A DNA stretch of 64,000 nucleotides from Flagellimonas sp947499585. GTDB taxonomy: Bacteria; Bacteroidota; Bacteroidia; Flavobacteriales; Flavobacteriaceae. Below, one piece after another: positions 16,350 through 26,000 of the stretch. The stretch lies in NCBI RefSeq assembly GCF_044596045.1, contig NZ_CP138995.1, forward strand, positions 434,001 to 498,000, read 5' to 3'. Position numbers and translations under genes: made by a program. Each line of letters starts with the position of its first letter. The stretch's first letter is position 1. A model generated the notes under the pieces. It ran no database searches. It saw nothing but the letters and a program-made list of their open reading frames with translations, and had not been told where the DNA came from.

Positions 16350-16703
16350 TTAATGACCATCCATAGACATAATTTCCCGCACCTCAACATTGCTTCCTTC
16401 GTAATCAAAAATGGGACATTCTTTTGAAATCTCTACAGCTTCGTCCATATCTTTTGCAGATACAATCAAATAACCGCCAACCACTTCCGCGCCTTCGGCA
16501 AATGGACCATTGGTTATTAATTCACCTCTGTTATGCACCACTTTTCCATCCACTCCCAAGGGGAGTCCATCCAATAGTTGGCCTTTTTCTTTTAAACCAC
16601 CCATCCATTGGCCCCAAACCTGCATATGCGCTTGTTTCTCTTCTTGAGATAATTGGTTGAAGTTTTCGTCTCCTCCACGGAATAAATACAAAAAATTGCT
16701 CAT
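16350..16703 (-). CDS. YCII/DGPF family protein, first copy
   Basis: 117 residues from the ATG at 16703, chosen because it gives the same MSNFLYLFRGG start and length as the neighbouring copy; a start 30 bp upstream would add an unrelated tail. Core motifs TNGPFAEG and GGYLIVSAKDMDEA are present. The two copies match at more than half of their positions by eye. It is first gene of the ECF42 operon, 9 bp before the second copy. A TGTCCA-N17-CGTC element lies upstream. Confidence 0.87.
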   Translation of the reverse strand: MSNFLYLFRGGDENFNQLSQEEKQAHMQVWGQWMGGLKEKGQLLDGLPLGVDGKVVHNRGELITNGPFAEGAEVVGGYLIVSAKDMDEAVEISKECPIFDYEGSNVEVREIMSMDGH

Positions 16704-16762
16704 TGTTTTTAGTTTTATGTTCGTCCATGACAAACTGATTTATACTTTGCTTACGCTCTAAT

Positions 16763-16789
16763 GACGAAGATGAAAGTATGGATTGGACA
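16763..16789 (-). promoter_or_regulatory. Candidate ECF42-dependent promoter (TGTCCA-N17-CGTC)
   Basis: On the minus strand TGTCCA (16789-16784) is followed after 17 bp by CGTC (16766-16763), about 60 bp before the first DGPF start. ECF42 promoters reported in other phyla have a TGTCGA -35 element and a CG(A/T)C-like -10 element, so this differs by one base. It does not match the housekeeping TAnnTTTG type. Suggestive only. Confidence 0.42.
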
Positions 16790-16805
16790 ATCTTTATAAA
16801 TTTAT

Positions 16806-17879
16806 TTAAAATAATTTCATTTGACCATCTTTATACTGTTCATGTAAATCTTTATTGAGTTTTGGAAAGTTCTTCCCCTTAAAATACCGAAGTCTTGCAA
16901 GTCTGGCCATATCATGAATTTGTTCGGCTATCTTTCCCTCGCCTCTGTTTCTAAGTCCAAATCGACTGTCGTTAAGTGAGCCTCCATGGCAATCTTGAAT
17001 TAAATGCAATACTTTTTCAGCTCTATCTGGCATTGCTTTTTTAATCCAATCTGTAAAAAGCTGTCCAATGGCCCCATTCAAGCGAACTATGGTAATAGCA
17101 AATGACAATGCTCCATTATCTGAAGCCGCTTTGGCCAATTTTAAGAGCTCATGGCTATTGATTCCCGGTATCATTGGCGCCAACATTACATTAACGGGAA
17201 TCTTATTTTCTGATAATACTTTTATGGTTTTTAACCTCTTTTGAATGGACGCCGTCCTTGGCTCCAATTTCCTCCTTGTTTTTTCTGAAAGCGAGGTCAC
17301 AGAAACATTTACACCTACCAATTGATATTCGTTTAGCTCCTTTAAAACATCTAAATCCCTAAGAATAAGTGCATTCTTGGTGATAATGCCAACGGGGTGC
17401 CGGTATTTTAAAAAGACCTCCAAGCACTTTCTAGTGATTTCAAACTTTTTTTCTGCTGGCTGATAGCAATCTGTATTGCCAGACATGACAATCGTCTGCG
17501 CTTTCCAATTTTTGTGCTTGATCTTGGCTTCAAGCAATTCAGGAGCTGATTTTTTAATCAAGATTTTACGTTCAAAATCTAACCCAGCACTATATCCCCA
17601 ATATTCATGTGCATTCCTTGCATAACAATAAATACAACCATGCTCACAACCCTGATAGGGATTCATGGAATACATCATACCAACATCTGGACTGTCCACT
17701 TTGTTTACAATGGTCTTAGGAAAAATAGGGATGTACTCGGTCTTGTTATTTTCTGCTTCTTCACCTTCTAGCCTACAGAATTCCAAAAAATCCTCTCGCA
17801 TTTCATACACATGCTGAAGAAATCTATTGGATGTATTTTTTTGGGCACCACGTCCTTTGAGGAATTCTTGATCATTCAA
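16806..17879 (-). CDS. PA0069-type radical SAM protein
   Basis: 357 residues. The radical SAM cluster motif is CxxxCxxC (Cys78, Cys82, Cys85 in GCEHGCIYCYARN). The N-terminal KGRGAQKNTSNRF and the segment VSVTSLSEKTRRKLEPRTAS are typical of the PA0069/SplB-like group. The enzyme should generate a 5'-deoxyadenosyl radical from S-adenosylmethionine. The group resembles spore photoproduct lyase but its substrate is unknown. It is a single gene with a TAAATTTG box 17 bp upstream of the ATG. Confidence 0.9.
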   Translation of the reverse strand: MNDQEFLKGRGAQKNTSNRFLQHVYEMREDFLEFCRLEGEEAENNKTEYIPIFPKTIVNKVDSPDVGMMYSMNPYQGCEHGCIYCYARNAHEYWGYSAGLDFERKILIKKSAPELLEAKIKHKNWKAQTIVMSGNTDCYQPAEKKFEITRKCLEVFLKYRHPVGIITKNALILRDLDVLKELNEYQLVGVNVSVTSLSEKTRRKLEPRTASIQKRLKTIKVLSENKIPVNVMLAPMIPGINSHELLKLAKAASDNGALSFAITIVRLNGAIGQLFTDWIKKAMPDRAEKVLHLIQDCHGGSLNDSRFGLRNRGEGKIAEQIHDMARLARLRYFKGKNFPKLNKDLHEQYKDGQMKLF

Positions 17880-17895
17880 TTTATTGGATTTATTC

Positions 17896-17903
17896 CAAAT
17901 TTA
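17896..17903 (-). promoter_or_regulatory. Putative -7 element (TAAATTTG) for the radical SAM gene
   Basis: TAAATTTG on the minus strand is an exact TAnnTTTG match, ending 16 bp before the ATG at 17879. No clear -33 TTG at the expected distance. Confidence 0.45.
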
Positions 17904-17932
17904 TGGAAATAATCCATCATCAATTGTTAAGA

Positions 17933-18388
17933 TTACTTTTTTTGCAAGCTTATAAACTTGAAGTCCTTGAATTCCAAATTCAGCATGTTCTCATCCTGAA
18001 CAGCCATTTCAAATTCTGAAAAACCTGTTTCGGAATTTCTGCTTTCATTAAAGGTTTCATAGAAAGCTCTACCAAAATTGGTGTCTGCTACCTCAGTAGT
18101 AAACATTTCTTTGATTAAAAGTTTGTTTTCGGATGCTGAATATTCTCCTCCAAAAGTATTCGCGGAAGTAGTTCCTGCGAATTTTTCATCTTTTGAAAAA
18201 ATGATTGATATGACCTCTCCAGAATTTGGGCCTAAGGTTGGCCCTGATGGGCTAGAGTTATGAATGGCCACAATTTGCCACTCTCCAACTATACTTTGAT
18301 TACTAGAAACTCCTGAATCATCATTACAACCACAACTTAAGCATAAGACTAAAACGGCTATTATAGAAACAAAAGGGAATGATTTCAT
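17933..18388 (-). CDS. META-like lipoprotein, hypothetical
   Basis: 151 residues from ATG 18388 (MKSFPFVSI), chosen over 18415 because it places the signal peptide at the N-terminus. The signal ends in a lipobox (CLSC), so it is probably a lipoprotein. The mature part (SIVGEWQIVAIHNSS onward, with TTSANTFGGEYS and KLLIKEMFTTE) follows the META/HslJ pattern of short beta strands and an N-x-F-G-G/S turn. The family has been tied to surface stress in other bacteria; role here unknown. Confidence 0.7.
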   Translation of the reverse strand: MKSFPFVSIIAVLVLCLSCGCNDDSGVSSNQSIVGEWQIVAIHNSSPSGPTLGPNSGEVISIIFSKDEKFAGTTSANTFGGEYSASENKLLIKEMFTTEVADTNFGRAFYETFNESRNSETGFSEFEMAVQDENMLNLEFKDFKFISLQKK

Positions 18389-18441
18389 AAAATCGCATTT
18401 AAACCTAAGAGGCATTAAAACACGAAACGTTGCTTAAATTT

Positions 18442-19995
18442 CTAAAGAAAAGATACTTTGACCAATTGCTTTTTGCTTCCTCTTTTTGCATAGAAGAGCA
18501 TATTGTTAGAATCAATAGCCTTAAGTGGTTTAGACACCATTAATGGTAATCTAGCTTCTTGGTTATCAATTATTTTCTCATAGTCCATAACACCATTTTC
18601 ATCCAAAGAAATCATAAATACATTACGGTTTCTGCTCAAACCCTGCTTAAAAATAAGACGTTCGTTGTTAATCAGCTGTGGGTTTTCTGAGGCTGTACAT
18701 ATAAAGAAATAGGTCTTTCCGTCTTTACAATAAGAACTATAAGAGGCATATGCACCATCGCCTTGGGTTACCTCGGCTTTGTTTATGTTTCTGGCCCAAG
18801 CTAAATCTCCATTGGTGTTTAGTTTAGCACTTACAATGTCATTATGGTGAAAACGCTCAAGTCTAATACGTTGACCAGCACCGGTAACTTCCATGCTGTT
18901 GGTTACGAAATACTCTTCCGCATTGAAAAAGATTTCTCCTTCCTTAGTCACTTCAACACTTTTAAAGACTAAATTCTTTATTACTTTTTCTTCATCTCTA
19001 CCAAACTTATCTTCCATAAACTGTTGGGAAAATGGATTGTATTTTTTGGAGTTGATGCTCAAAGAGATGGGATTCATATCAAAATAGGCAATACCATTGT
19101 ATCGGTTATCCTTTCTGTCCGCATAAAACCCCGTACAGACCAGTCTGTCATTCAAAACTATAGGAAACAACCCTTCCGAATACTTTCCTGGGTCATCAAA
19201 CGATTGTGTTTGGCTTCCATTTTTAGAAACCTTAATCAATTCATATTGGAATTTACGCTCATCAACACGAAAACGCTTCTTTTTAAAGTAAGCCTTTCCA
19301 ACAATGTATGCCGTCTCTAAGTCTGAAGTTATCGCTAAGTTTTCAAAAGCATAGTTTTTTTCTTCAATTTCATATGAAAAATCATGCTCAAACCTTTTGT
19401 TCAGTGAAGTATCATAGAGATGGATAATATGTTTGTTAACCTTTCCTTTCTTGTGATGGGTACTAATTACAAAGCCTGTTTTCTCCTGATTAAAAAGAAT
19501 GGCAGTTGAAAATCCTTTAGAGAAATTACGATTATAATAGTTTTTCCCTACTGGATTCTGTACTTGCTCCGATGCTATGGAAAGTAGTTTTTGTGGCTTA
19601 AAATTAAAATCGATTATAGGGCTTTTGTGCACCGTATATTCATATTGGCCACGTTCATAGTTATAGTTAAGAAACAAAAGGTTTAATTGACCATTTTTAA
19701 GAAATCCATCAACAAAATCCAACCCTTTAAGCTTGTAATTAAACTCGGAAACCAGTTCCAGGTTACTATTATAGCGCTCAATTAGGTATCCTTTTGGTTT
19801 TAAAATAATCCCTTGATAGTAGGCCCTAACCAACAGATATCCCCCTTCGCCATCATCTGCAATGGTCATTAAATTAGAATAACGGTATCTATCACTGAAT
19901 TTTTCGCCAAAATCATAGGAAACCGGCATTTTCTGGGCATTCCCAATAACTCCTATTAAAAGAAGACACAGTAATACTATTCTTTGTTTCATCAT
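18442..19995 (-). CDS. Secreted hypothetical protein, possible beta-propeller
   Basis: 517 residues with a clear signal peptide (1-20, ending GNAQ). The mature sequence is all-beta in character with many short aromatic-rich strands and repeated G-x-x-Y/F-I turns (DGEGGYLLVRAYY, EGEIFFNAEEYF, DGKTYFFICTAS). That suggests a propeller-like fold, but no known repeat family is recognisable. Only one or two cysteines outside the signal. Function unknown; periplasmic or surface location inferred. Confidence 0.7.
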   Translation of the reverse strand: MMKQRIVLLCLLLIGVIGNAQKMPVSYDFGEKFSDRYRYSNLMTIADDGEGGYLLVRAYYQGIILKPKGYLIERYNSNLELVSEFNYKLKGLDFVDGFLKNGQLNLLFLNYNYERGQYEYTVHKSPIIDFNFKPQKLLSIASEQVQNPVGKNYYNRNFSKGFSTAILFNQEKTGFVISTHHKKGKVNKHIIHLYDTSLNKRFEHDFSYEIEEKNYAFENLAITSDLETAYIVGKAYFKKKRFRVDERKFQYELIKVSKNGSQTQSFDDPGKYSEGLFPIVLNDRLVCTGFYADRKDNRYNGIAYFDMNPISLSINSKKYNPFSQQFMEDKFGRDEEKVIKNLVFKSVEVTKEGEIFFNAEEYFVTNSMEVTGAGQRIRLERFHHNDIVSAKLNTNGDLAWARNINKAEVTQGDGAYASYSSYCKDGKTYFFICTASENPQLINNERLIFKQGLSRNRNVFMISLDENGVMDYEKIIDNQEARLPLMVSKPLKAIDSNNMLFYAKRGSKKQLVKVSFL

Positions 19996-20018
19996 AGTTG
20001 GTTTGGTTAGACCAAAGG

Positions 20019-20801
20019 CTATGAACCAGGAAAATCTGCTTTTCGCTTTTCTAAGAAGGCTGAAGCACCTTCTTTAAAATCATTGGTTCCGAAACAGGTT
20101 CCAAAAGCATCAATCTCCGCGGCATAACCATTTACATCATACTTAAAACCAGCATTTACCGCATTTATTGCATATTTTATTGCCACAGAGGAGTTATTCG
20201 ATATCCTGCTTACTATTTTGTTGCATAACGGCAATAGTTCTTCTTGCGGAACTGCATAATTGACCAAACCATAGGTCAACGCTTTCTCCGCATCTATCAT
20301 ACCTGCCGTCATAATCATTTCCATTGCCCTACCCTTGCCAATAAGCTGTGGTAGGCGCTGTGTACCGCCGTAACCAGGAATAACTCCCAAAGACACTTCT
20401 GGCAGTCCCATTTTTGCATTTTCACTTGCAATTCTAAAATGACATGCCATTGCCAATTCCAATCCTCCTCCAAGGGCAAAACCATTTATAGCTGCAACTA
20501 CGGGCGTAGATAGATTTTCTACCATATTGAAGAGCAGTTTCTGGCCTTCCGCAGCCAATTGCCAAGCTTCTTCCACAGAAAAGTGTGCAAATTCAGAAAT
20601 ATCTGCTCCAGCTACAAAGGCTTTTTCTCCAGTTCCGGTAATTATAATGGCCTTGGTTTCGTTATCCTCATCCAATTCTTTAAAAGCCATATGAAGTTCA
20701 TCAATAGTTCTTTTGTTAAGGGCATTCAGTTTTTTGGGCCTATTGATTGTAATGGTAGCAATATTATTTTCTTCTTCGATATAGATATTTTCGTAATCCA
20801 T
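20019..20801 (-). CDS. Enoyl-CoA hydratase/isomerase family protein (crotonase)
   Basis: 260 residues, full length. Oxyanion-hole segments AFVAGADISEF (61-71) and ALGGGLELAMA (109-119) are present, as are the two catalytic glutamates by position, Glu115 (GGLELA) and Glu135 (GLPEVSLGV), so hydratase activity is likely. It would hydrate trans-2-enoyl-CoA, in fatty acid oxidation or butanoate metabolism. It stands alone between the secreted hypothetical gene and a sensor kinase. Confidence 0.92.
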   Translation of the reverse strand: MDYENIYIEEENNIATITINRPKKLNALNKRTIDELHMAFKELDEDNETKAIIITGTGEKAFVAGADISEFAHFSVEEAWQLAAEGQKLLFNMVENLSTPVVAAINGFALGGGLELAMACHFRIASENAKMGLPEVSLGVIPGYGGTQRLPQLIGKGRAMEMIMTAGMIDAEKALTYGLVNYAVPQEELLPLCNKIVSRISNNSSVAIKYAINAVNAGFKYDVNGYAAEIDAFGTCFGTNDFKEGASAFLEKRKADFPGS

Positions 20802-20892
20802 TTTAAGTCGTTGTTATTTGTTCAGCGTTAACGGTAAAATTAAAAAAACCCTTCCTACAAAGAGCCATAACTTTTAACTATCAACTTGAAAA

Positions 20893-22341
20893 TTATCCTT
20901 TTGGAAATCTTACCGTGAATACGGTTCCCTTACCCTCTTGAGAGGTAAAATCTATAGTGCCATTGTAGTTTTCCACAATGTTTTTAACCATTCCCAAACC
21001 AAGTCCCATTCCGCTAGACTTTGTGGTAAACTTAGGTTCAAAGATTTTCTCTTTGAATTCATCCGCTATTCCAACCCCATTATCCGCAACCGAAATTTTT
21101 ACCTGTTCCCCTTCCGACGCTACCGTGACCAAAATTCTTGGCGATTCTACTTCAGGAAGGGCTTGGGTTGCATTTTTAATTAAATTGGTAACAACTCTAA
21201 TTAACTGCGTACGGTCCAACTTGGCTATAATTTCCTTTTCATCTGTGATGAAATGAATGTAGTCTTCATTGAAGATATCCAAAGCCAGTTTAACAATCTT
21301 AACCACATTTAAAGTTTCGTTTTGTTGTGCGGGCATATTGGCAAAATTTGAAAACGCAGAAGCGATATTGCTCATGGTATCAATCTGTTGAATCAGCGTT
21401 TTTGAAAACTCCTTTACCTTGGTCTCGGCCTTGGGATCTACTGGGTCAAATTTGCGTTCAAAACTTTGAACCGTCAACCTTAAAGGTGTTAGAGGGTTTT
21501 TGATTTCATGTGCTACCTGCTTTGCCATTTCTCGCCATGCTTGTTCACGCTCACTACGGGCTAATTTTACAGCACTTTCCTCCAATTCATCTATCATTCT
21601 ATTATAAGAATCCACCAATTTCCCAATTTCCTCGCTTGGGTTTTCAATAAAGATTTTTTCATTGCGTTTGGTCAAGTCCGTCTGACTCATTTTATCAGAA
21701 ATCGTCTGTAAAGAGCGAGTAATGTATTTTGAAATAAAATAAGCTAGTATAATCGCAGAAAGCAACATCAGTAAATACACCCCTCCCAATCGGAACAAAA
21801 ACTCTCGAAGCTCCATATTGTTGAAGGAGTTATCTTCAAAATATGGAAGGTTCATAATACCAATAGGTTTAAACTTTAAATCATTGATATACATGTATGA
21901 AGCCTGATAATTATCTCCAGCGGTTGCTTTTTCCTCTACGTATCGCTTATTTGGACTCGCAAACAAATTATTCAATACTTCAGCATCCAAGCAATTGGAA
22001 ATAGAATCTGCTTCAAAGCTTGGTCGTGAACTTTTGACCAATGTCCCCTCGAGGTCGTAAATATTGAAGTTAACATTCTGGACATCAGCTATCTTATAAA
22101 TTTCATCATTAAAAATATATTCCAAATTTTCTGGAGTAGCAGGGTAGGTAGTCTCTTTTAAAACGTAAGAAATACTCTGTAGAATCTGTTCCTCTTTTCT
22201 CTCCAATCGGATTTCATGATAGTCTTTGCTCTGCTCCCTAGATTGATATATTGTTACTGCTGCAATCAACACGGATGCTATGACCACCAGCAAAATCATG
22301 GTGATAAAAATGCGAGAACGAAGTGATAGTTTTTTAAACAA
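20893..22341 (-). CDS. HAMP-domain sensor histidine kinase (NtrY-like)
   Basis: 482 residues from a TTG codon at 22341; the first in-frame ATG is residue 15, inside the first membrane helix, so TTG is preferred. Two membrane helices (about 12-31 and 186-206) flank a 150-residue periplasmic sensor. A HAMP domain follows (207-260), then HisKA with His278 (QVAHEIKNPLTPL) and HATPase with DNGVGIADE and GLGLGMVKNI. The HEIKNPLTPL form is typical of NtrY-type kinases. No response regulator is adjacent, so the partner is elsewhere. Confidence 0.9.
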   Translation of the reverse strand: MFKKLSLRSRIFITMILLVVIASVLIAAVTIYQSREQSKDYHEIRLERKEEQILQSISYVLKETTYPATPENLEYIFNDEIYKIADVQNVNFNIYDLEGTLVKSSRPSFEADSISNCLDAEVLNNLFASPNKRYVEEKATAGDNYQASYMYINDLKFKPIGIMNLPYFEDNSFNNMELREFLFRLGGVYLLMLLSAIILAYFISKYITRSLQTISDKMSQTDLTKRNEKIFIENPSEEIGKLVDSYNRMIDELEESAVKLARSEREQAWREMAKQVAHEIKNPLTPLRLTVQSFERKFDPVDPKAETKVKEFSKTLIQQIDTMSNIASAFSNFANMPAQQNETLNVVKIVKLALDIFNEDYIHFITDEKEIIAKLDRTQLIRVVTNLIKNATQALPEVESPRILVTVASEGEQVKISVADNGVGIADEFKEKIFEPKFTTKSSGMGLGLGMVKNIVENYNGTIDFTSQEGKGTVFTVRFPKG

Positions 22342-22450
22342 TCTTGAGCAAGTTTGGGAATAAAGTTAACAATAATCAAGCCAACTAAAGTTCATGTTTA
22401 ATGCATATGTTTTAAGCCCATGCCATAATTTGAAACTTACTCTTGAATTT

Positions 22451-22999
22451 TTAAGCATTGGGATTTTTATCCCTAATCCGTTTGTATAATCTAATACCAA
22501 GCATCAGTAAAATGGCCAAAACAAAAATGCCAACAACCCCATAAACCCAGTTAAAGGCGTTTTTTAAAACCACCAAGAATACAATTGCGAAAAGTACGAG
22601 CGTGGCCACTTCGTTCCAAATCCGCATAAAACGAGAGGTGTATTTTACCTCATCTTGTTGTAAATGCTTAAAAATTTGATGACATTTTAAATGATAAAAA
22701 ATAAGCAGTGCCACAAAGGCCAGTTTCACATGCATCCAGGATTGTTGTAACCAAGCTGGCATTAAAACAAGCAACCAAATAGCAAATATTGTACATAAGA
22801 TGGCTGAAGGCCAGGTAATAATATACCATAATCGTTTGGTCATTAGTTTCAGCTGTTCAGCAAGGATTTCTTTATCTGGAGAGGGTTTCTGCCATGCTTC
22901 AATATGATAAATGAATAAACGTGGTATGTAAAACAAACCTGCAAACCATGTCACCACAAAAATGAGATGGAGTGACTTTATGTAGTTATAATATTCCAA
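22451..22999 (-). CDS. hemJ: HemJ-type protoporphyrinogen IX oxidase (CopD-like family)
   Basis: 182 residues with four to five membrane helices. The N-terminal SLHLIFVVTWFAGLFYIPRLFIYHIEA block has the conserved His11 and the W-x-A-G-L-F pattern of HemJ, the oxidase that makes protoporphyrin IX in many bacteria lacking HemG and HemY. No ATG is available and translation appears to begin at TTG 22999. It is separate from the main haem cluster at 48-56 kb but supplies the step that cluster lacks. The related CopD copper family is the main alternative; the length and N-terminal motif favour HemJ. Confidence 0.82.
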   Translation of the reverse strand: MEYYNYIKSLHLIFVVTWFAGLFYIPRLFIYHIEAWQKPSPDKEILAEQLKLMTKRLWYIITWPSAILCTIFAIWLLVLMPAWLQQSWMHVKLAFVALLIFYHLKCHQIFKHLQQDEVKYTSRFMRIWNEVATLVLFAIVFLVVLKNAFNWVYGVVGIFVLAILLMLGIRLYKRIRDKNPNA

Positions 23000-23086
23000 T
23001 TATAATTTTTTTTCATACTAACGCTAGAGCCTAGAGCCAACTGGATAATAAAAGCACGGATTCACTAATTCCTAAACCCTAGTTGC

Positions 23087-26000
23087 CTATAGCCTAATAG
23101 CACCGACACCAGCATCCCAAAGTTTTTTATTGAACTTAGGAATTGAAGTTTTCATTAAAGTAGTTGACCTTGCTTTCAAAGTTAACCATTGTGCATCAAG
23201 TGCTGCCTTTCTGTCTTTGGAAGGTTGATTAACTCTCGGAATTGTACTATTCGTGGCATCAATTAAAAACAGATATTCCGCAGTGAATTTATTAGGGAAA
23301 TTCTCAACGTCATCATAAGCCTTAGACTTACGTTGAATCATATCTTTATCCCATGCATCCAATTCTTCCAATAGCTTTTCTCCTTCAGCTTTAACAGTAA
23401 CATCTTTAACATCCTTCAAAACTTCCTTTAGTTGCCCTTGCACTTTATGCAGAGAGTTTACCGTATTATGCATTTCCGTCAAACGCTGTTCCATTTCCGT
23501 CATAAACGCATGGTACTCTGCATACTGTTCTGGAGTCGTTTTGTATGTAGGCATGGCAACAATCTTACCCTCAATAGTCTTTGTCTCGCCAGCAGCCTTG
23601 AGTCTTATAGTATACGTTCCAGGAGGCACAACATGACCTCCAAATCGTGATTCTATATACGCACCAGGGATTCCAGGTAGAATTGGGGTTTTCATATCCC
23701 AAACAAAACGGTTTAATCCTTTTTTCTTTGATAAAATCGGCGCAGGTCTTGGGCCTCCTCCATTATGTGGTTTGTAATTTTTGTCCTTCTCCGAAGAAAA
23801 GCTTCTCATCGTTTTTCCAGAAGCATCCAAAATATCCATAGTAATTACGGTAGAATCATTCAATTTGGGCAATTCATAGTATAAGACCAATCCGTTTGCT
23901 GGGTTTACACCCGACAATGTATTCATACCCTTAAAATCATCGGTATTTCCGCTCATAGGGCCATACCATGAACCGTTCATGGCATCATTGGGTTTGTATA
24001 ACTTCACCCCTTTTTGCGTAGATTCATATTGAGATAACATTGCTAAATCATCCAATATCCAAAATGCTCGACCTGAAGTAGCGACAATCAAATTGCCTTG
24101 ATGGATTTTAATATCCGTAATTGGTGTTTTAGGAAGGTTTAATTGAAACTGCTTCCAGCTTTTACCACCGTTCCATGAAAGATATAGCCCTTTTTCAGTG
24201 CCTGCATAGAGTAAATCTTTTCGTAAAGGGTCTTCGCGAACCACTCGGGTAAATGCTCCATTTGGAATTCCTGAATTGATATTGGCCCAAGTTCGTCCGT
24301 AATCCGTGCTCTTATAAATCGCCGGAGTATGGTCATTGAATTTATACTTTGTCGTGGCAATATAAACAGTAGCTTTATCATGCGGAGAAACTTCAATAGC
24401 ATTTACTAAAGACTCGCCTAAATTCTTCGGAGTAATATTCTGCCAACTCTCACCATTATCTTTTGTGATATGTACATATCCATCATCACTTCCTGTATAA
24501 AAAACACCAGCTTCATGTGGAGATTCTAACACATAGGCCAAGGTGCCATAATTTTCTGCGCCAACAGCTTCATTAGTATATGGACCACCGCCCTTACCTT
24601 GCTTGGCATCAATATCGCGTGTTAAATCGGGAGACATTTCTTCCCAAGTAACACCCATATCACGGGTTCTTAATAAAAGTTGCGCGCCGTGGTAAAAGGT
24701 ATTCTCTTCATGCTGCGAACGTAAAGTTGGTGCGTTCCAGTTGTAGAGGTACTTCATGTTTCTTGCTTCACGTCCTAAATACTGAATAGGTGCGGCCATG
24801 ACCTGCGTTGATGCCTTGGATTCCATATCCAATACATCAATTGTTCCTAAATAACTACCTCCCATCACATATCTAGGATTGTCCGGATCAAAGGCTAAAA
24901 AAGCACTTTCACCACCAGCAGAAGGGCTAAAATCAGACATTGTAATTCCTCCACTTCCAACAGACATATTCGCTACCATTGCCGAAGAATAATCTTGTTG
25001 ACCGGCATAAATATTATAAGGAAAGAGATTATCGGTATTAATTCGATAAAACTGGCCTGTTGGCATATTTACTTGTGAAGACCATGTTTTTCCAAACTCA
25101 AAAGTAACTGCCGCACCACCGTCATTAGCGATGACCATGTTTCGAGAATTCTTGGGATTGATCCACAAGTCATGATAATCGCCATGGGTTCCTGTAATGC
25201 GTTCCCAATTTTTCCCACCATCTAAAGAGCGAAGCGCTGGAGCACTTAGCACGTAAACAATATTTTCGTCTTGAGGATCGGTAAATACTTCAATATAATA
25301 CCACGCACGTTGTACTAAACGATTATCCCCACTGATCATACTCCATGATTTTCCGGCATTGTTCGAAACAAAGAGTCCTCCCTTGTCTTTATCCGTATCA
25401 CTTTCAATTAAGGCATAGACCTTATTCGAATTTGCTGGACTCACAGAAATCGCCATCTTTCCTTTCTCTTCAGGAAGACCTTCAGTCATCTCAGTCCAAG
25501 TTTCACCTGCATCGGTTGATTTGTACAAGCCGCTTCCCTCACCTCCACTAACTACCATATTGGGTTTACGTTGGTGTTCCCACATAGCGGCATACATTAC
25601 CTCTGGATAATTGGCATCCATGGAAAGTTCCACAGCTCCGGTCAATTCATTAACAAAAAGAGTATTCTTCCAAGTCTTTCCGCCGTCTGTAGATTTGTAC
25701 ACACCACGTTCTTTATTAGGGCCATACAATTGTCCTTGCGCAGCCACATAAACAATGTCAGGATTGGTCGGGTGAATAATAATACGTGAAATATGTTGGG
25801 TTGCTTTCAAGCCCATATGCTTCCAGGTTTTTCCAGCATCAGTAGATTTGTAGACTCCATCTCCATAAGATGTCATTACACCCCGAGGAGCGTGTTCTCC
25901 CATCCCTACATAAACAATATTTGTATTAAAGGTCGATACTGTTACGGCTCCAACCGAACCCATTTCAAAATAACCATCCGAGATATTGTTCCATCGCTGT

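Noticed and set aside
17891..17915. Imperfect palindrome around the radical SAM promoter
   Set aside because: Only the central five bases pair cleanly; the arms mismatch further out.
23020..23086. Short repeated CTAGAGCC and CTA-rich words in the gap upstream of hemJ
   Set aside because: Too short and irregular to be a repeat element, hairpin or regulatory array.
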